Positions 1-5,875 of a stretch of DNA of 17,031 bases are shown piece after piece. Position 1 is the stretch's first letter. The number at the start of each line of letters is the position of its first letter. Source of the stretch: Streptomyces roseochromogenus subsp. oscitans DS 12.976 (lineage in GTDB: Bacteria; Actinomycetota; Actinomycetes; Streptomycetales; Streptomycetaceae); NCBI RefSeq assembly GCF_000497445.1, contig NZ_CM002285.1, positions 2,925,861 through 2,942,891 of the forward strand, read 5' to 3'. The position numbers were made by a program, and so were the translations under genes. The notes beneath the pieces are model-generated. The model was not told the DNA's origin. It searched no databases and saw nothing but the letters and a program-made list of their open reading frames with translations.

Positions 1-333
1 GAATCCACCGAAGTTGGACACGGGGATGGACACCAGCGCGAGCAGGATCGCCGCGACACCCGCGAACGTGCGGACGTGCTTCTGGAACCAGAGGCTGATG
101 CCCAGGACGACCAGCAGCACGCCGATGATCAGGGATCCGGCTCCCGCGGTGGTCGCCATCGCCAGCGTCAGATGTCCGAGCTGGAGGTGGGCGTACGGGA
201 AGTACATGATCGGAAAGCCGCCGAGCAAGACGAACAGACCAGCCCAGAACGGACGGGTGCCCCGCCAGGCGCGGAACTGCAGCCTCCGGCGGGTGAACTG
301 GCCGGGCGCGGCGGCAGGAGTCTCGGCGCTCAT
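1..333 (-). CDS. DUF6114 family membrane protein, C-terminal part beyond the window edge
   Basis: Reading the minus strand from ATG at 333 gives 111 codons with no stop before the window edge, so the C-terminus is missing. The protein opens MSAETPAAAPGQF, then has a basic stretch (RRRLQFRAWRGTRP) and three hydrophobic segments at about residues 29-45, 57-80 and 90-107. This is the layout of the small actinobacterial DUF6114 integral membrane proteins. A GGGAG sequence lies about 10 nt before the ATG. It follows the DUF6230 gene on the same strand after 116 bp, and the two families are often neighbours in Streptomyces, so co-transcription is likely. No catalytic residues can be seen and the function is unknown. 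The start and membrane nature are well supported. The family call rests on the N-terminal half plus the neighbour. Confidence 0.8.
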   Translation of the reverse strand, partial: MSAETPAAAPGQFTRRRLQFRAWRGTRPFWAGLFVLLGGFPIMYFPYAHLQLGHLTLAMATTAGAGSLIIGVLLVVLGISLWFQKHVRTFAGVAAILLALVSIPVSNFGGF

Positions 334-409
334 CGAAAACAGCTCCCTGGTGCGGCGTTGCTGTGGTGGTGATGTGGACCGCGTGTGAAGCGCGGCCGGA
401 GAGTGGACA

Positions 410-436
410 GGCGGGGGCGCCACCGGCTCCCCCGCC
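410..436. terminator. GC-rich hairpin between DUF6230 and DUF6114 genes
   Basis: An 8-bp perfect stem (GGCGGGGG at 410-417 with CCCCCGCC at 429-436) encloses an 11-nt loop. It starts 13 nt after the DUF6230 stop codon on the minus strand. There is no T-run after it, so it may be a partial terminator or an mRNA-stabilising structure that sets the ratio of the two proteins. Its role is inferred. Confidence 0.4.
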
Positions 437-449
437 CGTCAGTGAGTGC

Positions 450-1082
450 TCAGTAGCACTCGTGCGTACCCGTCTGCACCGACATGTGCAGACCGCTGAG
501 CTTGAAGGTTCCGGCCGTGGTCGCCCAGGCCGTCTGCTTCACACCGGTCAGCGTGGCCGAGTCGGCCTGCTGCGCGAAGCCGTACGGGTTGGACTGCTCC
601 TTCCCGCCCTTCATGCCCGGACCCTTGCCGGCGTCCTTGGCGGCAACACCGATGTCGATGTTGTTGAAGGTGGCGTCGGCGCTGAGGTCGTCGAGGTCGA
701 TGTAGAGGTTGTCGGCCTCGACCGGCTTGTCGGCGCCCGCCTTCAGCACCAGGCTCACCGAGCCCAGCACCGGGATGTCCGGCGTGACGACGGACTGGCA
801 CATGTTGCTGATCGAGGCGCTCTTGAAGGCCGAGACCGCGACCGGGTGAGCGGTCTTCTGCCCGCTGAGGGTGTAGCCGTCGTCGACCGCGCCGTACTGC
901 TCGAAGCCGGTACCGACCAGTTTGTCCGCGGTCACCTTGAAAGACTGACCCGACACGCTGAACGAGGCGGCGAGAGCGCCCTGCGCGAGGGCGACACCTA
1001 TGCACGCTGTGGCGGCCACGCTGGGCACCATGACCACAGCGAACCGCTTCCATCTGGTCCCGCCACGCACCTGGGACTCCAT
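450..1082 (-). CDS. DUF6230 family secreted protein
   Basis: This is a 210-residue protein. The ATG at 1082 is chosen because GGAGG sits about 5 nt upstream (AAGGAGGAAAAATG); further upstream in-frame starts lack this. Residues 1-39 form a signal-peptide-like region: a basic start (RGGTRWKR), a hydrophobic core (FAVVMVPSVAATACIGVAL) and an Ala-rich end (ALAA). The mature part is Ser/Thr/Ala/Asp-rich and predicted beta-rich, with only two cysteines, C95 and C209 (the latter in the C-terminal THECY), which could form a disulfide outside the cell. Members have at times been labelled cholesterol esterase, but I see no GxSxG or other hydrolase motif. The membrane partner DUF6114 follows. An exported protein working with DUF6114 is an inference. 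The function is unknown. Confidence 0.85.
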   Translation of the reverse strand: MESQVRGGTRWKRFAVVMVPSVAATACIGVALAQGALAASFSVSGQSFKVTADKLVGTGFEQYGAVDDGYTLSGQKTAHPVAVSAFKSASISNMCQSVVTPDIPVLGSVSLVLKAGADKPVEADNLYIDLDDLSADATFNNIDIGVAAKDAGKGPGMKGGKEQSNPYGFAQQADSATLTGVKQTAWATTAGTFKLSGLHMSVQTGTHECY

Positions 1083-1460
1083 TTTTCCTCCTTCTCGGAC
1101 GTACATCTCCTGGCCCGGAAATCGCCCCAACAGGCGGTCCACCCGGGCAGGGATGGGAGAAGTGCTACGTCCTCGGGAAGGAGAACGCCCGCGCTCGGGG
1201 CTGCGAACCGCGCCCGAACCACCGGCGATCACCCCCGAGCGACAACCACTGGTCGCGCCTGACACGCATCACGCACAACCTTGCTGGACAGGCTTCGCCG
1301 GGAAGGCGAAGACCCCCCTGCCCAAGAGCCGGCGCCACTGCCGCCGACTCTGCTCGGTGGGGACCCAGTGTCTCCCGCGACCCGACCGGATGTCGGGGTA
1401 CGGGAATGGACCGAGCGTCGCCGATCGTGGTGCATTCTCGCGCCGGACACAAGGGGGTTC

Positions 1461-1476
1461 GTTACTGGCTAGTAAC
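1461..1476. promoter_or_regulatory. Palindrome GTTACT-N4-AGTAAC, candidate operator
   Basis: A perfect 6+4+6 inverted repeat (GTTACT, GGCT, AGTAAC). It shares the TTACT...AGTAA arms with a second palindrome 131 bp further upstream of DUF6230. Dimeric TetR- or MarR-type repressors use sites of this size. The regulator is unknown. Confidence 0.45.
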
Positions 1477-1545
1477 GGCTGGATAACCGGAGTACGACCG
1501 ACCGGTCTCGAAGCGCGACGCTGGGTTGCATCTCAGGGCAGAGCA

Positions 1546-1587
1546 AAGCCGTTGACCTCTGGACAAAACCAGACAGATCAACGGCTT
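1546..1587 (-). terminator. Large two-tier hairpin downstream of the thioredoxin-like gene
   Basis: The outer stem is 10 bp and perfect (AAGCCGTTGA 1546-1555 with TCAACGGCTT 1578-1587). The inner stem is 5 bp (TCTGG 1558-1562 with CCAGA 1569-1573). It lies about 120 bp past the thioredoxin-like stop on the minus strand, and the minus-strand transcript continues GGCTTTGCTCT, a short pyrimidine-rich tail. A terminator for that gene is the simplest reading. A structured leader element of the DUF6230 transcript is the alternative. Confidence 0.45.
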
Positions 1588-1591
1588 CGAC

Positions 1592-1604
1592 TTACTCGGA
1601 GTAA
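1592..1604. promoter_or_regulatory. Palindrome TTACTCGGAGTAA, candidate operator
   Basis: A perfect 6+1+6 inverted repeat (TTACTC, G, GAGTAA) immediately next to the large hairpin. Its half-site matches that of the 1461-1476 palindrome, suggesting one regulator with two sites upstream of DUF6230. Function is inferred from symmetry only. Confidence 0.45.
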
Positions 1605-1706
1605 CAGATCGCGCAATTACCAAGATTTGGCAAAGCGGAGTCGCCCTGACGTCTCGTCGGCGAATCTTTCACCTCGGCATCACAAGCCGTGGCGTTTAGC
1701 AACTGG

Positions 1707-2675
1707 TCAGAACAACGCCCGCGCGAGCGCCCTGCGCGCCCCGATCACCCGCGGGTCCTCGGGGCCCACGACCTCGAACAGCTCCAGCAGCCGGCGCCGC
1801 ACCGCGTCCCGGTCGTCACCGGCGGTGCACCGCACGGTCTCGATCAGCCGCCCGAAGGCGTCCTCGACATGGCCGCCCACCAGGTCCAGGTCGGCGGCGG
1901 CGATCTGCGCGGCTGCGTCCTTCGGCTTCGCGGCGGCTTCCTGGCGGACCTGCTGCGGATCGAAGCCCTGCACCCGCTGCAGCAGCTCGGCCTGCGCCAG
2001 GCCCAGCTTGGCCTCGGGGTGGGCCGGGTCGTCGGCCAGCACGTTCTTGTACGCCTGGACGGCACCGGCCAGGTCACCGGCGTCCAGGGCATCGGCGGCC
2101 GCGTTCAGCGCGGCGTCGTACGGGCCCTCCTGGACCTCGGCGGGGGCGGCGCCGGGCTGTGCGTCCGGGTCGACGGTCAGGCCGGTGATCCCGAAGCGCT
2201 GCTCGGCGACCTGCACCAGCTGGTCCAGGGTCTGCCGGATCTGCTGCTCGCCGGCGGCCCCCTGGAAGAGCGGCAGCGCCTGTCCCGCGACGACGGCGAA
2301 GACGGCCGGGATCCCCTGGACCCCGAACTGCTGCATCAGCATCTGGTTGGCGTCGACGTCGATCTTGGCGAGGAGGATGCGCCCGTCGTACTCGGCGGCC
2401 AGTCGCTCCAGGACCGGGCTCAGCTGCTTGCAGGGCTCACACCACTCGGCCCAGAAGTCGATGACGACGGGGACTTCGGCGGACCGCTGCAGGACATCCC
2501 GCTCGAATCCCGCCTCATCGACGTCGATGACGAGATCGGCCGGGGCGACGGCCCCCGTGCCGCCCTGCCGGGCGGCCTCGGCGCGCGTCTGCTCGGCCTT
2601 GGCCTTGGCCTCCTGGGCCGCCTTCACCGCGGCGAGGTCGACGACGCCGCTCATGGACATGTTCCGTGGCTGCAT
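1707..2675 (-). CDS. Thioredoxin-domain/TPR protein, CnoX (YbbN) type
   Basis: A 322-residue cytoplasmic protein. The ATG at 2675 is preceded by GGAGG with 8 nt spacing, whereas the longer frame upstream has no ribosome site. Residues 1-45 are an Ala/Lys/Glu-rich extension. A thioredoxin fold follows (about 46-150) with active-site motif WCEPC at 78-82 and the cis-proline loop GIP at 121-123. The C-terminal half (about 190-322) is helical and TPR-like, with repeats such as LDAGDLAGAVQAYKNVLADDPAHPEAKLGLA. This is the architecture of the E. coli CnoX/YbbN holdase, which protects substrates from oxidation and passes them to chaperones. Whether the CxxC is redox-active here is not shown by sequence. 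It is transcribed away from the TetR gene, across a 221-bp spacer containing a perfect palindrome. Confidence 0.88.
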   Translation of the reverse strand: MQPRNMSMSGVVDLAAVKAAQEAKAKAEQTRAEAARQGGTGAVAPADLVIDVDEAGFERDVLQRSAEVPVVIDFWAEWCEPCKQLSPVLERLAAEYDGRILLAKIDVDANQMLMQQFGVQGIPAVFAVVAGQALPLFQGAAGEQQIRQTLDQLVQVAEQRFGITGLTVDPDAQPGAAPAEVQEGPYDAALNAAADALDAGDLAGAVQAYKNVLADDPAHPEAKLGLAQAELLQRVQGFDPQQVRQEAAAKPKDAAAQIAAADLDLVGGHVEDAFGRLIETVRCTAGDDRDAVRRRLLELFEVVGPEDPRVIGARRALARALF

Positions 2676-2796
2676 GCGTCTATCCTCCCCCGTTACCGCG
2701 TCGAAATGAAAAAGTCGTCCGTGCGGGCGCCGGGTCCCCACCCCACGCCCCGTGATCGTCGCTCGCGTACGTCCGGCACGAGCTCTCACGAGCTTT

Positions 2797-2813
2797 CGCT
2801 ACGACTCGTAGCG
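2797..2813. promoter_or_regulatory. Perfect 17-bp palindrome, candidate TetR operator
   Basis: CGCTACGA (2797-2804), a central C, then TCGTAGCG (2806-2813) form a perfect inverted repeat. It lies in the divergent spacer, 84 nt before the TetR start and 122 nt before the thioredoxin-like start. TetR proteins often bind such a site beside their own gene, so autoregulation and possibly control of the divergent gene are inferred. Confidence 0.55.
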
Positions 2814-2861
2814 TAATGCCATCGGGACCCCATGCGACACCACCCCCCGGTGATCTCCCTC

Positions 2862-2890
2862 ACGACCGCACAGTTCCCGCCGGTTATGGT
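2862..2890 (+). promoter_or_regulatory. Candidate promoter for leaderless tetR transcript
   Basis: A -10-like TATGGT (2885-2890) follows a weak -35-like ACGACC (2862-2867) after 17 nt. Only 6 nt separate the -10 from the ATG at 2897, so transcription would begin at or next to the start codon. Inferred from spacing. Confidence 0.35.
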
Positions 2891-2896
2891 CAGGGG

Positions 2897-3598
2897 ATGC
2901 AGAGCCGCACTCCCGCCAGCCGTACCGGACGTCCGCGCAGCACCGCGGCGGACACCGCGATCCTGGCCGCGACCCGGGAGGCGCTGGTGGAACTTGGCTG
3001 GTCCAAGCTCACCCTGGGAGACGTGGCGACGCGTGCCGGGGTTGCGAAGACCACGCTGTACCGCCGCTGGGCGGGCAAGCCGGAGCTGGTGTGCGACGCG
3101 GTGGCGGAGCTGTTCGACGAGCTGGAACTCCCCGACCGCGGCAGCCTCGCGGCCGACATCGAGGGCGTGGTCCTGCAGTTCGCGGCGATCCTGGCCCGTC
3201 CGGAGGCAAAGAGTGGCCTGATGGCGGTGGTCGCCGAATCCACCCGCGACGACGCCCTGCGCGAGCGCATCCGCGCCTCCATCGTGGAACGTCAGATGCG
3301 CCTGGTCCTGGAGGGCCGCGCCAGGGCCCAGCGCCGCGGCGAACTCCCCCCGGAACCCGATCCGGAGGAGTCCGCCCGCACGGTGGACCTGATCTTCGAC
3401 ATGGTGGCGGGCGCGGTCGTCCACCGCACCCTGGTAAGCGGCAAACCGGCGAACGAGGACTGGGTCCACAGCTTCACACAGGTACTGCTGCTGGGCCTGA
3501 CAGGAGCCTCCCAGCCGAGCGTGGGGGAGGGTGGGCACAGGCCGGAGGTCCAGGGGGCGGAGCCCCCTGGTGCGCCCGCACGGGGCAACGGCGCCTAG
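2897..3598 (+). CDS. TetR family transcriptional regulator
   Basis: A 233-residue protein. Its N-terminus is typical of TetR: the GRPR motif (11-14) and a helix-turn-helix around residues 40-64 (LGDVATRAGVAKTTLYRRWA, then GKPELV). The C-terminal ligand domain continues to about residue 205 and includes an ARTVDLIFDMVAGAVVHRTLV helix. ATG 2897 is chosen because the family domain starts just after it; the frame extends upstream without recognisable content. The last 30 or so residues are low-complexity and encoded by an intergenic-type hairpin, so the original stop codon may have been lost. The gene is convergent with icmA and the two stop codons overlap. Its likely operator (2797-2813) differs from the palindrome in the icmA promoter, so proximity alone does not make it the icmA regulator. 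Confidence 0.9.
   Translation: MQSRTPASRTGRPRSTAADTAILAATREALVELGWSKLTLGDVATRAGVAKTTLYRRWAGKPELVCDAVAELFDELELPDRGSLAADIEGVVLQFAAILARPEAKSGLMAVVAESTRDDALRERIRASIVERQMRLVLEGRARAQRRGELPPEPDPEESARTVDLIFDMVAGAVVHRTLVSGKPANEDWVHSFTQVLLLGLTGASQPSVGEGGHRPEVQGAEPPGAPARGNGA
3550..3570. terminator. Hairpin inside the 3' end of tetR, between convergent genes
   Basis: A 9-bp perfect stem (CCAGGGGGC 3550-3558 with GCCCCCTGG 3562-3570) with a GGA loop. This hairpin type is common between Streptomyces genes. Here it sits inside the tetR reading frame, 25 bp before its stop, and 24 bp beyond the icmA stop. It could terminate both converging transcripts. Confidence 0.5.
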
Positions 3599-5295
3599 AA
3601 ACCGGCCGGTTCCGTGTACACGCCCCACTCGTCCCGCAGCACCCCGCAGATCTCGCCCAGCGTCGCCTCGGCCCGCACAGCGTCCAGCATCGGCTCGATC
3701 ATGTTGGCACCGTCACGCGCGGCGGCCAGCATCGCGTCCAGCGCCGAGCGCACCGCCGCCGCGTCCCGCGCCCCCTTCCGCTCGCCCAGGATGCGGACCT
3801 GCTCCCGCTCCACCTCATGGCTCACCCGCAGGATCTCCAGATCCCCGGTGACGGACCCGGTGGCGACGTTGACGCCGACGACCTTCTTGTCGCCCTTCTC
3901 CAGCGCCTGCTGATAGCGGAAGGCGGACTCGGCGATCTCGCCGGTGAACCACCCGTCCTCGATGCCGCGCAGGATCCCGGAGGTGATCGGCCCGATCGGG
4001 TGCCGCCCATCCGGGTGCGCCCGCAGACCCCGCTCCCTTATCTGCTCGAAGATCTTCTCCGCGTCCGCCTCGATCCGGTCCGTCAGCTGCTCGACGTACC
4101 ACGAACCGCCCAGCGGATCGGCCACGTTGGCGACCCCGGTCTCCTCCATCAGCACCTGCTGCGTGCGCAGCGCGATCTCCGCCGCCTGCTCACTCGGCAG
4201 GGCCAGCGTCTCGTCGAGCGCGTTGGTGTGCAGCGAGTTGGTCCCGCCCAGCACGGCGGCCAGCGCCTCCACGGCCGTACGCACCACGTTGTTGTACGGC
4301 TGCTGCGCGGTCAGCGACACACCCGCGGTCTGTGTGTGGAACCGCAGCCACTGCGCCTTCTCGGACCGGGCGCCATAGACATCCCGCATCCACCGGGCCC
4401 AAATGCGCCGCGCCGCACGGAACTTGGCGATCTCCTCGAAGAAATCGACGTGCGCGTCGAAGAAGAAGGAGAGGCCGGGCGCGAAGACATCGACGTCCAG
4501 GCCGCGGCTGAGCCCCAGCTCGACGTACCCGAAGCCGTCCGCCAGCGTGTAGGCCAGCTCCTGCGCGGCCGTCGACCCGGCCTCGCGGATGTGGTACCCG
4601 GAGACGGACAGCGGCTTGTAGGCGGGGATGCCGGCCGCGCAGTACTCCATCAGGTCGCCGATGAGGCGCAGATGCGGCTCGGGCTGGAAGAGCCACTCCT
4701 TCTGGGCGATGTACTCCTTGAAGATGTCGGTCTGGAGCGTGCCGTTGAGGACCGAAGGGTCCACACCCTGGCGCTCGGCGGCGACCAGGTACATGCAGAA
4801 GACGGGTACGGCGGGCCCGCTGATGGTCATGGAGGTGGTGACGTCGCCGAGCGGGATGTCCTTGAACAGGACCTCCATGTCGGCGGCCGAGTCGATGGCG
4901 ACGCCGCAGTGCCCGACCTCGCCGAGCGAGCGCGGATCGTCGGAGTCCCGCCCCATGAGCGTCGGCATGTCGAAGGCGACGGACAGCCCGCCGCCGCCCG
5001 CGGCCAGGATCATCTTGTACCGCTCGTTGGTCTGCTCGGCGTTGCCGAACCCGGCGAACTGCCGGATCGTCCAGGTACGCCCGCGGTAGCCGGTCGGATG
5101 GAGCCCGCGCGTGAAGGGGTACTCCCCGGGCCAGCCGATCCGCTCGAATCCCTCGTACGTATCGCCCGGTCGGGGCCCGTACACCGGCTCCACGGGATCA
5201 CCGGAGAGCGTGGTGAAGTCAGCGTCGCGCGTGCGCGCGGCGTCATAGCGGGCCTGCCAGCGCCGGCGGCCCTCCTCGATGGCGTGAGCGTCCAT
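3595..5295 (-). CDS. icmA: Isobutyryl-CoA mutase large subunit IcmA
   Basis: A 566-residue protein of the coenzyme B12-dependent acyl-CoA mutase family. With the ATG at 5295 the length equals that of Streptomyces cinnamonensis IcmA, and the specificity positions fall where that protein has them: Phe80 (in TIRQF) and Gln198 (in EYIAQKE). Methylmalonyl-CoA mutases have Tyr and Arg there, so isomerisation of isobutyryl-CoA and n-butyryl-CoA is favoured over succinyl/methylmalonyl-CoA. The protein is a TIM-barrel substrate domain only. No B12-binding DxHxxG domain follows, as expected for IcmA, which pairs with a small IcmB subunit. No icmB gene is in the window. A promoter and operator lie directly upstream, with no ribosome site before the ATG. 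The stop overlaps that of the convergent tetR. Confidence 0.95.
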   Translation of the reverse strand: MDAHAIEEGRRRWQARYDAARTRDADFTTLSGDPVEPVYGPRPGDTYEGFERIGWPGEYPFTRGLHPTGYRGRTWTIRQFAGFGNAEQTNERYKMILAAGGGGLSVAFDMPTLMGRDSDDPRSLGEVGHCGVAIDSAADMEVLFKDIPLGDVTTSMTISGPAVPVFCMYLVAAERQGVDPSVLNGTLQTDIFKEYIAQKEWLFQPEPHLRLIGDLMEYCAAGIPAYKPLSVSGYHIREAGSTAAQELAYTLADGFGYVELGLSRGLDVDVFAPGLSFFFDAHVDFFEEIAKFRAARRIWARWMRDVYGARSEKAQWLRFHTQTAGVSLTAQQPYNNVVRTAVEALAAVLGGTNSLHTNALDETLALPSEQAAEIALRTQQVLMEETGVANVADPLGGSWYVEQLTDRIEADAEKIFEQIRERGLRAHPDGRHPIGPITSGILRGIEDGWFTGEIAESAFRYQQALEKGDKKVVGVNVATGSVTGDLEILRVSHEVEREQVRILGERKGARDAAAVRSALDAMLAAARDGANMIEPMLDAVRAEATLGEICGVLRDEWGVYTEPAGF

Positions 5296-5302
5296 ACCAT
5301 CG

Positions 5303-5332
5303 AATTTACTAGGACGTCCAAGTAAATGTCGA
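5303..5332 (-). promoter_or_regulatory. icmA promoter, probably leaderless
   Basis: On the minus strand, -35 TCGACA (5332-5327; five of six match TTGACA) is followed after 18 nt by -10 TAAATT (5308-5303), then 7 nt to the ATG at 5295. Transcription would start at or within a base or two of the start codon, which fits the missing ribosome site. The operator palindrome fills the spacer. Confidence 0.55.
5304..5327. promoter_or_regulatory. 24-bp palindromic operator in the icmA promoter
   Basis: The arms are ATTTACTAGGAC and GTCCAAGTAAAT. They are mutually reverse-complementary except at one symmetric pair (5311 and 5320, both A). The site covers the spacer between -35 and -10 and part of both boxes, the classic position for repression by steric block. 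It is likely bound by a TetR- or GntR-type dimer of unknown identity. Confidence 0.65.
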
Positions 5333-5379
5333 TGGCCGACCGCCACACGAAGACGTGCGGCGGTGGAGTCCCGGTCGTA

Positions 5380-5402
5380 CGGCGCCCGCGCCGCGGGCGC
5401 CG
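5380..5402 (-). terminator. Hairpin terminator after the DUF3817 gene
   Basis: Two perfect 11-bp arms (CGGCGCCCGCG 5380-5390 and CGCGGGCGCCG 5392-5402) flank a single base, 11 nt past the DUF3817 stop on the minus strand and before the icmA promoter. There is no T-run, as is usual in Streptomyces. It would separate the upstream operon from icmA. Confidence 0.6.
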
Positions 5403-5413
5403 GCCGCCGTGCC

Positions 5414-5752
5414 TCAGGCCTTGGCCGCGACCGGGGCCGGGTCGGCGGCCCTGGCCTCCAGCTCGTGGCTGATCCGGCGCTCGACGAAGAAGGCGGCGGT
5501 GGGGATGGTCCCCGCGAGCAGCACCCACAGCTGCTTGCCGACGGGCCACTTCGCCTTCGAGCCCAGGTCGAACGCGAAGATCAGGTAGACGACGTACAGC
5601 CAGCCGTGGGCGATGGCCACGACGCGCGTGAAGTCCGCGGCACCGCTGATGTCCAGCCCGTACTTGGCGATCATGCTCAGGCACAGCAGCACCAGCAGGA
5701 CACCGGTGGTGTAGGCCATGACGCGGTAACGGGTCAGCACGCTCTTCTTCAT
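5414..5752 (-). CDS. DUF3817 family small membrane protein
   Basis: A 112-residue protein from ATG 5752. An in-frame GTG at 5770 would add six residues and neither start has a strong ribosome site. It has three hydrophobic segments: residues about 10-30 (VMAYTTGVLLVLLCLSMIA), 45-62 (VVAIAHGWLYVVYLIFAF) and 75-92 (LWVLLAGTIPTAAFFV). These are followed by a charged ERRISHELEAR helix and an Ala-rich tail. The HGWLYVVYL and FFVERR signatures are the conserved DUF3817 core. A second member is encoded at 9015-9365. It is last in a minus-strand row after MFS and marR and is followed by a hairpin. Function unknown. Confidence 0.85.
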   Translation of the reverse strand: MKKSVLTRYRVMAYTTGVLLVLLCLSMIAKYGLDISGAADFTRVVAIAHGWLYVVYLIFAFDLGSKAKWPVGKQLWVLLAGTIPTAAFFVERRISHELEARAADPAPVAAKA

Positions 5753-5804
5753 GGGGTCGAGCGTAACCACCCGTTCCGGGAGATCTTGGCCGGGGTCGGC
5801 CCTC

Positions 5805-5875
5805 GTCTCAGCCGACGTGTCAGCCGTGTCTCAGCCCTCGTATCAGCCCTCGTATCGGCCGGCGTCTCCGTCGTC
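5805..5875. repeat. Degenerate 12-bp tandem repeat, six units
   Basis: Successive units begin GTCTCAGCC, GTGTCAGCC, GTCTCAGCC, GTATCAGCC, GTATCGGCC and GTCTCCGTC, at 5805, 5817, 5828, 5840, 5852 and 5864. The second unit is 11 bp and the others are 12. The third and fourth are nearly identical. The array crosses the marR stop codon (5843-5845) and encodes the protein's last ten residues. Confidence 0.75.

Larger units (their letters stand above)
1083..1706. other. Gene-free palindrome-rich region upstream of the DUF6230 gene
   Basis: These 624 bp lie between the thioredoxin-like gene (ending at 1707) and the DUF6230 gene (starting at 1082), both on the minus strand. Reading frames here have no credible start, family or codon bias. 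The half next to the thioredoxin gene (about 1440-1700) is clearly lower in GC than its surroundings. The block holds two AGTAA-type palindromes (1461-1476 and 1592-1604), a large hairpin (1546-1587) and two leader hairpins. The leader hairpins are CTTCGCC 1293-1299 with GGCGAAG 1305-1311, and a nested GCCCGG/CCGGGC hairpin at 1113-1148 with CGCC/GGCG inside. If transcription starts near 1440-1500, the DUF6230 mRNA has a structured leader of roughly 350-400 nt. Confidence 0.6.

Noticed and set aside
450..1082. Cholesterol esterase activity of the DUF6230 protein
   Set aside because: No GxSxG, catalytic triad pattern or lipase fold can be seen in the 210 residues.
1083..1500. Known riboswitch class (c-di-AMP or cobalamin) in the DUF6230 leader
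   Set aside because: Hairpins exist, but I could not find the conserved core sequence of either class. Kept only as an unassigned structured leader.
1000..2709. A 569-codon plus-strand frame over the DUF6230 leader and thioredoxin-like gene
   Set aside because: It is Ser/Ala/Arg-rich with no domain and no ribosome site, and it is antisense to a gene with a clear WCEPC motif.
3595..5295. Methylmalonyl-CoA mutase identity for the B12 mutase
   Set aside because: Phe80 and Gln198 replace the Tyr and Arg needed to hold the carboxylate, and the protein has the 566-residue IcmA length without a B12-binding domain.
5296..5413. Cobalamin riboswitch ahead of icmA
   Set aside because: The promoter places transcription start at the ATG, leaving no leader, and no B12-box sequence is present.
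5805..5875. CRISPR array
   Set aside because: Units are about 12 bp with no spacers between them and no cas genes nearby; it is a simple tandem repeat.
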